Assembly (NCBI GenBank): GCA_036260075.1
Contig: DATAAM010000038.1
Span: 1 to 58,865 of the forward strand
DNA length: 58,865 bases
Source: DATAAM01 sp036260075
Lineage (GTDB): Bacteria; Actinomycetota; Acidimicrobiia; Acidimicrobiales; JAHWLA01
Direction: 5' to 3'
Below, piece after piece: positions 49,491-58,826 of this stretch. Below the pieces are notes generated by a model. That model worked only from the letters and a program-made list of their open reading frames with translations. It had not been told where the DNA came from and ran no database searches. Position numbers and translations under genes: made by a program. Each line of letters starts with the position of its first letter. Positions within the stretch are counted from its first letter, which is position 1.

Positions 49491-51154
49491 AGGAGAGCGG
49501 CCACCTCGTCGGCCGGGAGCGGCTCGTGCAGGCACGAGCCCTGGCCCGCGTCGCAGCCCATGTCGCGCACCTGCTGCAACTGGCGTTCCGTCTCGATGCC
49601 CTCGGCCACCGCCCGCAGGCCGAGCGCGTGGGCCAGCTTCACCACCGCGGCCACGATCGGCGTGGCGGCCCCGTCGTGGTCGAGGTCGCGCACGAACGAG
49701 GCATCGATCTTCAGCGTGTCTATGGGGAAGCTCCGCAGGTGGGCGATCGACGAGTAGCCCGTCCCGAAGTCGTCGAGCGCGACCAGCACCCCTGTCTCGC
49801 GCACCGAGCGCAGGGTGGCGGCCGTGTGCTCGCGGTCGAGCACCAACGACGACTCGGTGACCTCCAGGCACAGGTGCCCGGGCGCCAAGCCGGTGTCGTG
49901 CAGCGTGCGGCGCACCGCCTGGGTGAAGTCGGGCTGGGCCAGCTGCCGGGCCGACACGTTGACCGCCACCACGAAGCCGGGGCCCGGCGACCACGACAGC
50001 GCCGTGCGGCACGCCTCGGCCAGCACCCACTCGCCGATCGGCACGATGAGGCCGACCTCCTCGGCCAGCGGCAGCCACTCGTGCGGGGCCGGGTGGCCGA
50101 CGGCCTCGTTCTCCCAGCGCACGAGCGCCTCCACGCCGAGGAGGCGACCACTCGCCAGCTCGACGATCGGCTGGTACAGCAGGCTCAGCTCGCCGCGGTC
50201 GAGGGCGCGGTGGAGCGCGTTCTCCAGCTCCAGGCGGGCCACCGCGTTCGCCCGCATGGCGTCGTCGAACAGCACCCAGCGCGCCTTGCCCCGCTGCTTG
50301 GCCTGGTACATGGCCGCGTCCGCATCGCGCACGAGCGCCTCGGGCCGGTTGGTGGCGCCGCCCGCCAGCGCGATGCCGACGCTCGTGCTGAGGTAGGCCT
50401 CGGCGTCGTCGAGCTGGAACGGCTTGGCCACGGCCGCGATCACCCGCTCGGCGATGGCCACCGCGTCCTCGGCGCCTGCGATCTCCTCGCAGAGAATGGT
50501 GAACTCGTCACCGCCGAAGCGAGCGGCGGTGTCGCCGGGCCGGAGCACCCCCCGCAGCCGGTGGGCCATCGCCACGATGAGCTGGTCGCCCACGTCGTGG
50601 CCGAGGCTGTCGTTGACGACCTTGAACCGGTCGAGGTCGAGGAACAGCACGGCGACGGTCGTAGGCCGCCGCTCCAGGCGGGCCAGCGCCAGACTCAGCC
50701 GGTCGAGGAACAGGGTGCGGTTGGGCAGGGCCGTGAGCGGGTCGTGGAGGGCCTGGTGGGCCAACTGCATCTCGGCCCGCTTGCGGGTGGTGATGTCGGT
50801 GTACGACACCACGGCACCGCCCTCGGGCACGTCGAGGGGGGTGACCCGGAGGCTGAACCAGAGCTCGTCGTCGGCGAGCGACTCGGCGTAGTCGAGGTGG
50901 AAGCCGCGCCGGCGCTCCCGCAGCACGTCCCGCACGCCCTCGGCCACCACCGGCGCCTGGACCGAGCCCTCCTTGGCCGCCCGCTCGCAGGCGTCGAGGA
51001 AGTTGCGGCCCACGAGCGGTCGCCACGGGTTGTCGGGGTGCTCGGCGGCGAAGCGCTCCCACGCCCGGTTGGTGGCGACGACGGTGCCCGCGGCGTCGAG
51101 CACGGCGGTGTGGGCGCCCAGGGCGTCCAACAGGGCGCGGTTCAGCCCCTCCAT
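49487..51154 (-). CDS. PAS-GGDEF-EAL c-di-GMP enzyme
   Basis: The 555-residue product from ATG 51154 has a PAS domain (about residues 8-125), GGDEF (about 135-290) and EAL (about 300-550). The GGDEF signature FGGDEF is intact. The EAL domain keeps GVEALVRW, the Glu in EVTESSL, DDFGTGYSS, KIDASFV and AEGIET, so both synthesis and breakdown of c-di-GMP are possible. The PAS likely gives signal input. It shares one base with the stop of the gamma-glutamyltransferase gene (TGATG), and its stop shares CTAG with the HhH-PHP gene. Confidence 0.92.
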   Translation of the reverse strand: MEGLNRALLDALGAHTAVLDAAGTVVATNRAWERFAAEHPDNPWRPLVGRNFLDACERAAKEGSVQAPVVAEGVRDVLRERRRGFHLDYAESLADDELWFSLRVTPLDVPEGGAVVSYTDITTRKRAEMQLAHQALHDPLTALPNRTLFLDRLSLALARLERRPTTVAVLFLDLDRFKVVNDSLGHDVGDQLIVAMAHRLRGVLRPGDTAARFGGDEFTILCEEIAGAEDAVAIAERVIAAVAKPFQLDDAEAYLSTSVGIALAGGATNRPEALVRDADAAMYQAKQRGKARWVLFDDAMRANAVARLELENALHRALDRGELSLLYQPIVELASGRLLGVEALVRWENEAVGHPAPHEWLPLAEEVGLIVPIGEWVLAEACRTALSWSPGPGFVVAVNVSARQLAQPDFTQAVRRTLHDTGLAPGHLCLEVTESSLVLDREHTAATLRSVRETGVLVALDDFGTGYSSIAHLRSFPIDTLKIDASFVRDLDHDGAATPIVAAVVKLAHALGLRAVAEGIETERQLQQVRDMGCDAGQGSCLHEPLPADEVAALL

Positions 51155-52719
51155 CAGAACCCGACGGCCGCCGAGCATCGGGCGCGGGGATCGGCCGCGC
51201 CTTCCAGCACGTCGCCGTCGACCCGGACGACGTGCGCGTGCCCGAACGGGTGGGAGAACGCCTGCGCCTGCTCGACCCGGTGGCCGCGGGAGGCGAGCCC
51301 CTCGACCCACGCCGTCGGCGCGTGCGCCTCGACCCGAACCTCGACCGCGCCCCCCGCGTCCCACGTGTCGAACGACCCTGCGAATGTCCAGCGAGGGGCG
51401 GCCACCGCCTCCGTGGGCGACTGCCCGGCGAGGAGCAGGCGGGCGAGCAGCTGCAACACGATCTGCGGTTGGGCGTCGCCGCCCATGGTCCCCAGCACGG
51501 CGTCGAGGCGGCCGTCCGGGTGGGTGACGAGCGCGGGCGCCAGGGTGTGCGGCGGGCGGCGAGCGGGCCCGTACTCCGCCGGGTGCCCCGGCTCCAGCGA
51601 GAAGCCGATCCCTCGGTTCTGGAGGGGGATGCCGGTGTCGGGCTCGACCAGCAGCGAGCCGAAGCCGCTCGCGTTCGACTGGATGAGCGACACGCCCATG
51701 CGGTCTTCGTCGACGGCGCAGAGGTATGTGGTGCCGCTGTCGGCGTAGGCCCCGCCGAGCACCGCAGCCCGTTCGGGGTCGACGGCGGCACGGCGCGGCA
51801 GGAGGCGCTCGGGCGCCAGCAGGGCGCGCCCGTCGGCGTGCTCGTGGAGGACGGCCGGGCGGTCGTAGCCGGCCTGGCGCGCCGCCTCCACGAGCAGATG
51901 GGCCCACAGCGGCTCGGCCGGGTCGTCGGGAACGGGCAGGCCGTGGGCGATCCACGCCGAGGACAGCGTGACGTAGCCCTGCGACGGGGGCGGCACCGTC
52001 CAGATGCGCCGGCCCCACGCCTCGACCACCAACGGCTCCACCCACGTCGCCTGCGAGCGGGCCAGGTCGTCCTCGGTGTAGTGGCCTCGGCCGAGGGCCA
52101 GCAGGCCTTCGCCGAACTCCCCGCCGTAGAAGCCGGCGCGGCCGTGGCGGGCCACCGCGTCGAGCGCCCGGGCCACGCCGGGCCTGCGCACCAGGCGACC
52201 CTGCTCCACGTGCCGGTAGTCGTCGGCCGCGAGGCGGAAGGCGGCGACGGCCAAGGCGAGCTCCTCGCTGGCGGGGAAGCCGTCGGCCGCGTAGGAGCGA
52301 GCGGGGGCGAAGAGGTCGGCCAGCGGGAGCCGCCCGAAGCGCTGGTGCAGGGCGACCCACCCGTCCACGCAGCCCGGCACCGGCACCGTGCGGATGTCGC
52401 CGGTGGGCGGCATGCGGGTGTGGCCCTCCGCCCGCAGGCCGTCGGCGTCGGCGCCGCTGCCCGACCGGCCGGACGCGCACAGGGCGGCGGGGCTGGGCTC
52501 GCCGGGGAGGTGGACGAGCGCGAACAGGTCGCCGCCCATGCCGCACTGGTGCTGGGTGGTGACGGCGGTGACCGCGTTGGCGGCGACGGCGGCGTCCACG
52601 GCGTTGCCACCGGCATGCAGCACCTCCGCCCCCGCGGCGGCGGCCAGGTGGTCGACCGCGCACACCATCCCGCGTGGCGCCTGCCGGTCGGGGAGGGGGG
52701 CGAGGGGCACGAAGGCCAC
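51154..52719 (-). CDS. Gamma-glutamyltransferase family protein
   Basis: The 521-residue product from GTG 52719 has the Ntn-hydrolase layout. GMVCAVDHLAAAAGAEVLHAGGNAVDAAVAAN lies near the N terminus and QCGMGGDLFALVH follows. The autocatalytic Thr is in SGTTYLCAVDED near residue 330, and IQSNASGFGS follows it. GTMGGDAQPQIVLQ marks the C-terminal small-subunit region. No clear signal peptide precedes the mature fold from this start, so location is uncertain. Possible roles are glutathione or gamma-glutamyl peptide turnover. It is divergent from the SirB1-like gene. Confidence 0.88.
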   Translation of the reverse strand: MAFVPLAPLPDRQAPRGMVCAVDHLAAAAGAEVLHAGGNAVDAAVAANAVTAVTTQHQCGMGGDLFALVHLPGEPSPAALCASGRSGSGADADGLRAEGHTRMPPTGDIRTVPVPGCVDGWVALHQRFGRLPLADLFAPARSYAADGFPASEELALAVAAFRLAADDYRHVEQGRLVRRPGVARALDAVARHGRAGFYGGEFGEGLLALGRGHYTEDDLARSQATWVEPLVVEAWGRRIWTVPPPSQGYVTLSSAWIAHGLPVPDDPAEPLWAHLLVEAARQAGYDRPAVLHEHADGRALLAPERLLPRRAAVDPERAAVLGGAYADSGTTYLCAVDEDRMGVSLIQSNASGFGSLLVEPDTGIPLQNRGIGFSLEPGHPAEYGPARRPPHTLAPALVTHPDGRLDAVLGTMGGDAQPQIVLQLLARLLLAGQSPTEAVAAPRWTFAGSFDTWDAGGAVEVRVEAHAPTAWVEGLASRGHRVEQAQAFSHPFGHAHVVRVDGDVLEGAADPRARCSAAVGF

Positions 52720-52746
52720 GGTAGCGGGGCCTAGTCTGGATGGTCG

Positions 52747-53523
52747 ATGGATCCGACGGCGAGGTTCCGTCGCCTGGTGCAGGGGCCCGAAGACGACATC
52801 CCGCTCGACGAAGCGGTCCTGTTGATCGCCGCCCACGCCCACCCCGAGCTCGACGTCGACGCCCGTCTGGCCCAGCTCGACGGCCTGGCCGCGGGCTGCC
52901 CCTCGCCCACGGTCGATGGGGTGGTGGGACACCTGTTCGGCACGCTGGGGTTTCGCGGCAACGCCGACGATTACGGCGACCCCCGCAACTCCTTCCTCGA
53001 CGACGTGCTCGACCGGCGCCTGGGCATCCCCATCACGCTCTCCGTCCTGCTGATGGAGGTGGGCCGGCGGCTGGGCGTGCCCTTCGAGGGCGTGGGCCTG
53101 CCTGGCCACTTCGTGGTGCGCCACGACGACGTGCTGCTCGACCCGTTCGAGGGCGGACGACAGCTCACCGACGACGACTGCGCCGAGCACGTGCACCGCA
53201 TCTACGGCGGCGCGGTCGCCTTCGAGCCGTCGATGCTGGCGTCGGTGGGGCCGCGGGCGATCCTGGCCCGGATGCTGGCCAACCTCAAGCAGCGCTTCAC
53301 CATGGAGGGCGACGCCGTCGACGCCGAGTGGGTGATCCGCCTGCGCACGTTGATCCCCGACATCGGCGAGCGCGAGCTGGGCGACCTGGCGGGCGCGCAG
53401 GCCGCCATCGGCCGGTTCCGCGCTGCCGCCGAGACCCTGGAAGGGTGGGCCGAGCAGCTGCCGGAGGACGACGCGGCCAAGGCGGTGGCCCGCGCCCGCC
53501 AGCTTCGGGCCCGGCTCAACTGA
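52747..53523 (+). CDS. SirB1/transglutaminase-like protein
   Basis: The 258-residue product from ATG 52747 has the SirB1 pattern. FGTLGFRGNADDYGDPRNSFLDDVLDRRLGIPITLSVL lies near residues 65-100, and GVGLPGHFVVRHDD near 120. A C-terminal TPR-like helical region with ANLKQRF follows. The usual transglutaminase Cys is not conserved in SirB1 proteins, and none is seen here in that position. The family is widespread with poorly known function. A TAGTCT element lies 10 bases before the start, so the transcript may be leaderless. Confidence 0.85.
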   Translation: MDPTARFRRLVQGPEDDIPLDEAVLLIAAHAHPELDVDARLAQLDGLAAGCPSPTVDGVVGHLFGTLGFRGNADDYGDPRNSFLDDVLDRRLGIPITLSVLLMEVGRRLGVPFEGVGLPGHFVVRHDDVLLDPFEGGRQLTDDDCAEHVHRIYGGAVAFEPSMLASVGPRAILARMLANLKQRFTMEGDAVDAEWVIRLRTLIPDIGERELGDLAGAQAAIGRFRAAAETLEGWAEQLPEDDAAKAVARARQLRARLN

Positions 53524-53526
53524 CCG

Positions 53527-54546
53527 TCAGGGCCGGGGGACCGGCGCCGGGAAGCGCACGTACTCTTCGATCAGCAGCTTGCCCAGGTCGGCGTCCGACA
53601 GGCCGTGGTCGGGCGAGTCGAGCCGACCCCGCTCGCACAGGTCGTCCACCAGCCGGTCCAGGATCACCTCGAGCGAGAGGTCGTCGCGGTGCTCGGCCCA
53701 CGCCATGCGCTCGTCCTCGTCGGCGAAGCAGTAGGCCTTCCACGAGACCGAGTAGCGGATGTCGTCGGTCATGTAGCGGGCCACCACCCGGTCGCCGTCG
53801 CGCACCGACCAACGTCCACCCCCGTCGTGGTGCAGCCGCATGCCCGGTCGCAGGTCGCGCAGCGGGGCGTCGTCGCCGTGCACGCGGTCGACACCGTGGA
53901 AGACCGAGTCGGTGTCGAGCAGGGCCGCCGTGTTGTGCTTGGGCGCGTAGGTGGCGGGGGGACCGGCGGCGCCCTCCGGGTAGTAGGCGAGCTCACCGCC
54001 GTTGCCGCCGTCGCCGAAGTAGGCGATGCCGGTGGCGATCGGCATGCGCCACCCGTCGAACAGGCCGGAGTGGTGCATCACCACGATCAGCCATTGCGGC
54101 ACGACCTTGCGGTTGGCCCCGCGGAACTCGCCCACGTCCGTGTGGATCGCCAGCTCCTGGCCGGGCAGCAGGATGTTGGCGTACACGATGGCGGGCACGA
54201 TCACCGGGCGTCCGTGCAGCTGCCGGGCCGCCTCCACCAGCCGCTCGCTGCGGAGGAACGGCTCGATGCCGGGCGCCTGGATGTCCTCCCCGTAGGCGTA
54301 CGTCTCGCGGAAGTAGTTGGTGCGGGCCGCCAGCATCGAGGCGTCCTCGTCCCTGCGGGCGAAGCGGCCGCCGGTGCGGACGAAGTTGACCGCGGCGTCG
54401 TAGCGCTGGGCCAGCTCGGGGGCGAAGGAGGTGTCGAAGCCCTCGTTGCTGTAGAGGCCGTAGCTCGGGAAGTCGTGCCACAGCCGGACGAGTGCCTCCG
54501 CTTCCCCCGCCGACAGCAGCGGATCGAGGACGATCGGCTCTGCCAT
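53527..54546 (-). CDS. 2-oxoglutarate/Fe(II) oxygenase-like protein
   Basis: The 339-residue product from ATG 54546 has a cupin-like core with a likely iron-binding HTD in LAIHTDVGEFRG near residue 143. A later His in DSVFHGVDRV near residue 218 follows. VVMHHSGLFDGWRMPIATGIAYF lies between them. These give the HxD...H set of the 2OG oxygenase superfamily. No known subfamily is recognised, so the substrate is open. The stop lies 3 bases from the convergent SirB1-like gene. It is upstream of the acyl-CoA synthetase on the same strand. Confidence 0.75.
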   Translation of the reverse strand: MAEPIVLDPLLSAGEAEALVRLWHDFPSYGLYSNEGFDTSFAPELAQRYDAAVNFVRTGGRFARRDEDASMLAARTNYFRETYAYGEDIQAPGIEPFLRSERLVEAARQLHGRPVIVPAIVYANILLPGQELAIHTDVGEFRGANRKVVPQWLIVVMHHSGLFDGWRMPIATGIAYFGDGGNGGELAYYPEGAAGPPATYAPKHNTAALLDTDSVFHGVDRVHGDDAPLRDLRPGMRLHHDGGGRWSVRDGDRVVARYMTDDIRYSVSWKAYCFADEDERMAWAEHRDDLSLEVILDRLVDDLCERGRLDSPDHGLSDADLGKLLIEEYVRFPAPVPRP

Positions 54547-54566
54547 GCGGGCACGCTAGCCCGAGC

Positions 54567-56105
54567 TCAGATTCGCGTCTCGTGGCCCGCCCAGTAGCGG
54601 TCCTTCAGCAGGCGCTTGTAGAGCTTGCCGGTGGGGTGGCGCGGCAGCTCGGCCTCGAAGTCGACGGAGGTGGGGCACTTGTAGTGCGCCAGTTGCGAGC
54701 GGCAGTACGACATCAGCTCCTGGGCCAGCTGGGTGCCGGCCTCCGCCATGTCGAGAGGCTGCACAACCGCGTGCACCCGCTCGCCCATCTCCTCGTGGGG
54801 CACGCCGAAGACCGCAGCGTCGAGCACCTTGGGGTGCGTGAGCAGGACGTTCTCCGCCTCCTGCGGATAGATGTTCACGCCGCCGCTGATGATCATGTAC
54901 GCCTTGCGGTCGGTCAGGTAGAGGTAGCCGTCCTCGTCGAGGTAGCCCACGTCGCCGAGCGTCGACCACCCCTTCTCGTTGCGCGACGCCTTCGTCTTCT
55001 CGGGGTCGTTGTGGTACTCGAACTCGGCCCCGCCCTCGAACCAGATCGTGCCCGCCTCGCCGGCGGGGAGCTCGTTGCCGTCCTCGTCGGTGATGTGGAT
55101 GGTGGCGACCAACGCCTTGCCCACCGTGCCACGGTGGGCCAGCCACTCCTCCGAGTTGCAGCAGACGAACCCGTTGCCCTCGGTGGCCGCGTAGTACTCG
55201 TGCACCACCGGACCGAACCACTCGATGATCTGCTCCTTCACGGGCACCGGGCACGGCGCGGCGGCGTGGACGACGTAGCGCAGGCTGGAGACGTCGTAGC
55301 GGTCGCGCACGTCCTTCGGCAGCTTGAGCAGTCGCACGAACATGGTGGGCACCACCTGCGTGTGCGTGACCCGGTGCTCCTGGATCAGCGCCAGGAACTC
55401 CTCGGGATCGAAGTGCTCCATGATCACCGCCGTGCCCCCGACCTGGGTGACCGCCATGGTGAACCGCAGGGGCGCGGCGTGGTACATGGGCGCAGGGGAG
55501 AGGTACACCATGTCGGGCTCGAACCCGTAGAGCATCTGCCCGAGCACCGTCACCGACGTAGGCGTGTCGACCGGGTTGCCGGAGAGCTTGTGGCGCACCC
55601 CCTTCGGACGACCGGTGGTGCCCGAGGAGTAGAGCATGTCGCGGCCTTCGAGCTGTCGTTCGAGCGGCTCCGCGGGCATGGCGCCCACCGCCTCCTCGTA
55701 CGACTCGAAGCCCTCGATGGTGCCGCCCAGCATCAGCCGCGTGTCGACGTGGCCGATGTGCGGCAGCAGCTCGGCCGCCAGGTCGCGCTTCTCGTACGAC
55801 ATGACGAGGGCCTTGGCCTCGCAGTCCTCCACGATGTAGGCCAGCTCGCCCACCGTCAGCCTGCTCGACGCCGCCGTGTAGTACAGGCCGGACCGGTGCC
55901 CGGCCCACGTCACCTCGAGGTAGGCCGAGTTGTTCTCCATGCAGAGGGCGAAGGTGTCGCCCGGGCGGAGCCCTCGTTGCCAGAGCAACCGGGCGAGGCG
56001 GTTGGAGCCCTCGTCGAGCGCCCGGTACGTGACGGTTTGCCCGGATCGCGCCATGCGGTAGGCGGGCTTGTCGGGGTGCGTGGCGGCGTGGACACCGGGA
56101 TGCAT
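54567..56105 (-). CDS. Acyl-CoA synthetase (AMP-forming, FadD type)
   Basis: The 512-residue product from ATG 56105 activates a carboxylic acid to its CoA thioester. It shows LYSSGTTGRPKGV (P-loop) near residue 155, YYAATEG near residue 290, GDVGYLDEDGYLYLTDRKAYMIISGG near residue 380, and the lysine in HPTGKLYKR near the C terminus. Length is typical of FadD-like enzymes. The substrate is not predictable. It is the only gene of a fatty-acid or steroid route in the window; the 2OG oxygenase-like gene lies 20 bases downstream on the same strand. Confidence 0.93.
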   Translation of the reverse strand: MHPGVHAATHPDKPAYRMARSGQTVTYRALDEGSNRLARLLWQRGLRPGDTFALCMENNSAYLEVTWAGHRSGLYYTAASSRLTVGELAYIVEDCEAKALVMSYEKRDLAAELLPHIGHVDTRLMLGGTIEGFESYEEAVGAMPAEPLERQLEGRDMLYSSGTTGRPKGVRHKLSGNPVDTPTSVTVLGQMLYGFEPDMVYLSPAPMYHAAPLRFTMAVTQVGGTAVIMEHFDPEEFLALIQEHRVTHTQVVPTMFVRLLKLPKDVRDRYDVSSLRYVVHAAAPCPVPVKEQIIEWFGPVVHEYYAATEGNGFVCCNSEEWLAHRGTVGKALVATIHITDEDGNELPAGEAGTIWFEGGAEFEYHNDPEKTKASRNEKGWSTLGDVGYLDEDGYLYLTDRKAYMIISGGVNIYPQEAENVLLTHPKVLDAAVFGVPHEEMGERVHAVVQPLDMAEAGTQLAQELMSYCRSQLAHYKCPTSVDFEAELPRHPTGKLYKRLLKDRYWAGHETRI

Positions 56106-56213
56106 CTGCCCAGGCTAGGCCCTTGTCCGGAATGCCCGCTGCGCGCGAGGAGTGAACTTCTGTCCCCACCTGCCGAAAGAAGGAGAAGCAGCCCTGCCTG
56201 CGTGGAGGGTGTC

Positions 56214-56813
56214 ATGGAAGCACGTCGAAGCACGAAACGAGGCCGCCGGCCGGCGATGGCTGCTGCCGTCCTGGCGGTCTGCGCCTTCGGAAGCGTGCCC
56301 GCGTTCGCCCAGCTCCCCGTCGGAACCGACGTCACCGTGCCCCTCCCCATCGACGGCGGCATGGAGGGGAGCACCCCCGACCCGACCACCACCACGACCA
56401 CCACCACCGCCCCGTCCGTCCCGCCGTCGACGGCACCGACCACCGCCCCCGCGCCTGCGCCCGCACTGGGCCGCACGTCGGCCGAGGCCCCCACGCCCGC
56501 CGCCGGCGGGGGCGCCACGGAGACCGCCCGGCGCCAGGCGTCGACCGGCCGTCGGGCGTCCGGCCGGGTGCGAGCGACGAGCGGGCCGATTGAGACGTTC
56601 GACGTGGCGCCCGCCGCCGTGGCCGACGACGAGCCCACGATCGCCCGGCTCCGCCAGGTCACGCTGCCCGCCGCCCGCCAGTTCGGCTTCCCGTTGGGGC
56701 TGGCCGCGCTCGTCCTCGCCTTCCTCGCCGTGCAGGGGCGCCTCGACGCCCGCGACCCCAAGCTGGCCGCCGCCCCGCTGTCGGTCGACGACGACCTGCT
56801 CCCCTTCGCATGA
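56214..56813 (+). CDS. Secreted or surface protein with Thr/Pro linker and C-terminal membrane helix
   Basis: The 199-residue product from ATG 56214 (GGAGGG upstream) has a signal-like N terminus (AMAAAVLAVCAFGSVPAFA). A long Thr/Pro/Ala linker of about 90 residues follows, then a hydrophobic segment FPLGLAALVLAFLAVQG near residues 160-178 and a short tail. No catalytic domain is seen. It may sit at the cell surface or be processed. It shares ATGA with the diguanylate cyclase gene, suggesting a joint function. Confidence 0.65.
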   Translation: MEARRSTKRGRRPAMAAAVLAVCAFGSVPAFAQLPVGTDVTVPLPIDGGMEGSTPDPTTTTTTTTAPSVPPSTAPTTAPAPAPALGRTSAEAPTPAAGGGATETARRQASTGRRASGRVRATSGPIETFDVAPAAVADDEPTIARLRQVTLPAARQFGFPLGLAALVLAFLAVQGRLDARDPKLAAAPLSVDDDLLPFA

Positions 56814-58459
56814 GCCGCTCGGCTGTCGCCCCGCCGACCGGCGCCGCGATCCGCTCGGAGCTCGTGCCCCTGGCCGACCGGCTCGTCGTGCTCCAGGGCG
56901 TGCGCTTGGCCATGGCCGCCGTCGTGGTGCTCACGTCCCTGCTCGTGCCCCGCACGGCGGGCACGCTGGGCGTCGGCGTCACGCTGGCCACCGTGGCCTA
57001 TGTGGGCATCACGCTCGCCGTCGAGGCCGCCCGCCGCTGGGCGCGGGTGCGGGCCCTCTCGCTCCTCAACCTCGTGCTGCTGGCCGACGGCGTGTGGCTG
57101 GCGCTGGTGCTGTCGCGCTCGGGCGGCGCCCGCAGCGTGCTCGGCTTCCTGCTCTACGTGCACGTGGTGGCCGTCACCCTCCTCGTGTCGTACCGCACCG
57201 GGCTCAAGGTGACCGCCTGGCACTCGCTGTTGCTGTTCGTGTCCTACTTCGCCGCCGCGGGCGGCGTGACAGGGGCCGACGACGGGCTGCGCGAGGGCGT
57301 CGTCCTCGACCCCGACCGGGCCACCGTTCACGCCCTCGGGCTGTGGCTGGTCGCCATCGGCACCGCCATGTTCTCGTCGCTGAGCGAACGGGAGCTGCGG
57401 CGGGGCAAGGCCGAGCTGCGCGCCCACGCCGAGCTGGCCACCGAGCTGGAGGAGGCCCGCGACGCCGACGCCGTCGCCTCGCTGCTCCTGGCCCACGCCG
57501 TGCAGTTCTTCGGGTTCCTGCGGGGTGCGGTGGTGCTGCGACGGGACGACGGGTTCGAGGCGCGGGTGCGCGAGCTCGGCTCGGACGTCGAGGTCTTCGT
57601 GCACTCGAACGGGCGGGTCGACCGGGTGGTGGAGCGCTGCTGGCGGGAGCGCACGCCCGTGCTCGTGCGGGCCCTCGGCGACGAGGACGCCCTGCTCGAC
57701 GGGGCGCTGCCGTTCGGCGTCAACGTGGTCGTGGTTCCCATGGTGGCGGGCGGCGTGACCGTCGGTGCGCTGGTGCTGGAGCGGGGCGGCGGCCCGCACA
57801 CCCGCATCCGGGGACGGGTCGTGGCCGCCGTGGCCAAGCTCGCGGCCCATGCGGCGCTGGCCCTGCGCAACGCCGCGCTGCTCGACCAGGTGGGCCGCAT
57901 GGCGCACACCGACGCGCTGACCGGGCTGGCCAACCGACGGGTGTTCGAACAGGCGTTGAGCCGCGAGGTGGCCCGCTCGCAGCGGACCGGAGAGCCGGTC
58001 ACGCTGGTCCTCCTCGACATCGACCACTTCAAGACCGTGAACGACACGTTCGGGCACCAGGTTGGTGACGACGTGCTGCGCGACGTGGCCCACGCCGTGG
58101 CCGAGGCCTCACGCGACACCGACCTGGTGGCCCGATGGGGCGGTGAGGAGCTGGCCGTGCTGCTGCCCGCCTGCGCACCGCGCGAGGGGTTCCGGGTGGC
58201 GCAGCGGCTGCGGGCGGCAGTGGCCGAGGCGGCCCTGCACGTGCCGGTGACGATCAGCGCGGGGGTGGCGGGCGTGCCCGTGAACGCGACGACGGCCGAC
58301 GACCTCCTGCGAGCGGCGGACACGGCGCTGTACGCGGCCAAGAAGTCGGGGCGGGACCGCACCGCCCGTGCGCGAGAGTCGGGTCATGCACGTCGAGGAG
58401 GTCCCCGCCGGCGCCACCCACGACCTGCGCCGGCGCGTGCTGCGCGCCGACCTGCCTGA
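56810..58459 (+). CDS. Membrane diguanylate cyclase with GAF-like domain
   Basis: The 549-residue product from ATG 56810 has several N-terminal membrane helices (about residues 20-195) and a GAF-like region (about 215-370). The GGDEF domain follows with the active-site variant WGGEEL near residue 440 and an RDTD motif upstream that fits an inhibitory I-site. LTGLANRRVFEQAL and LLDIDHFKTVNDTFGHQVGD are intact, so synthesis of c-di-GMP is likely. The last 30 residues are a basic Arg/Pro tail overlapping the GNAT gene by 74 bases; a misplaced stop or real tail cannot be told apart here. Confidence 0.9.
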   Translation: MSRSAVAPPTGAAIRSELVPLADRLVVLQGVRLAMAAVVVLTSLLVPRTAGTLGVGVTLATVAYVGITLAVEAARRWARVRALSLLNLVLLADGVWLALVLSRSGGARSVLGFLLYVHVVAVTLLVSYRTGLKVTAWHSLLLFVSYFAAAGGVTGADDGLREGVVLDPDRATVHALGLWLVAIGTAMFSSLSERELRRGKAELRAHAELATELEEARDADAVASLLLAHAVQFFGFLRGAVVLRRDDGFEARVRELGSDVEVFVHSNGRVDRVVERCWRERTPVLVRALGDEDALLDGALPFGVNVVVVPMVAGGVTVGALVLERGGGPHTRIRGRVVAAVAKLAAHAALALRNAALLDQVGRMAHTDALTGLANRRVFEQALSREVARSQRTGEPVTLVLLDIDHFKTVNDTFGHQVGDDVLRDVAHAVAEASRDTDLVARWGGEELAVLLPACAPREGFRVAQRLRAAVAEAALHVPVTISAGVAGVPVNATTADDLLRAADTALYAAKKSGRDRTARARESGHARRGGPRRRHPRPAPARAARRPA

Positions 58460-58826
58460 CGCCGACGTCTCCTTCGACGACGATCGGCGCCCGGGCGCCT
58501 TCCACCTCGGCGTGTTCGACGACGAGGGCCGGTTGGTGGGCATCGGCTCGTTCTTCGAGGACCCCTGCCCGCACCGGCCGGGCCGGCGGGCGTGGCGGTT
58601 GCGGGGCATGGCGGTGGAGCCCGACGTGCAGGGGGTCGGGGTGGGGACGGCGCTGTTGGAGGCGGCGGTGGGCCGGTTCCGGCGCGAGGGCGTGGAGGTG
58701 CTGTGGGCGCACGGGCGCGACTCCGCGCTCGGGTTCTACGAGCGCCACGGCTGGACGGTGCACGGCGACGGCTACGTGACCGACGAGACGATGCTCCCGC
58801 ACCACGACGTCGTCCTCGACCTGTGA
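58386..58826 (+). CDS. GNAT-family acetyltransferase
   Basis: The 146-residue product from ATG 58386 has the GNAT acetyl-CoA motif RGMAVEPDVQGVGVGTALLEAA near residue 80. LWAHGRDSALGFYERHGWTVHGD follows near the C terminus. The substrate is unknown. The start lies inside the end of the diguanylate cyclase gene; GTG 58368 is an alternative. The 39 bases after its stop to the window end show no gene. Confidence 0.87.
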   Translation: MHVEEVPAGATHDLRRRVLRADLPDADVSFDDDRRPGAFHLGVFDDEGRLVGIGSFFEDPCPHRPGRRAWRLRGMAVEPDVQGVGVGTALLEAAVGRFRREGVEVLWAHGRDSALGFYERHGWTVHGDGYVTDETMLPHHDVVLDL

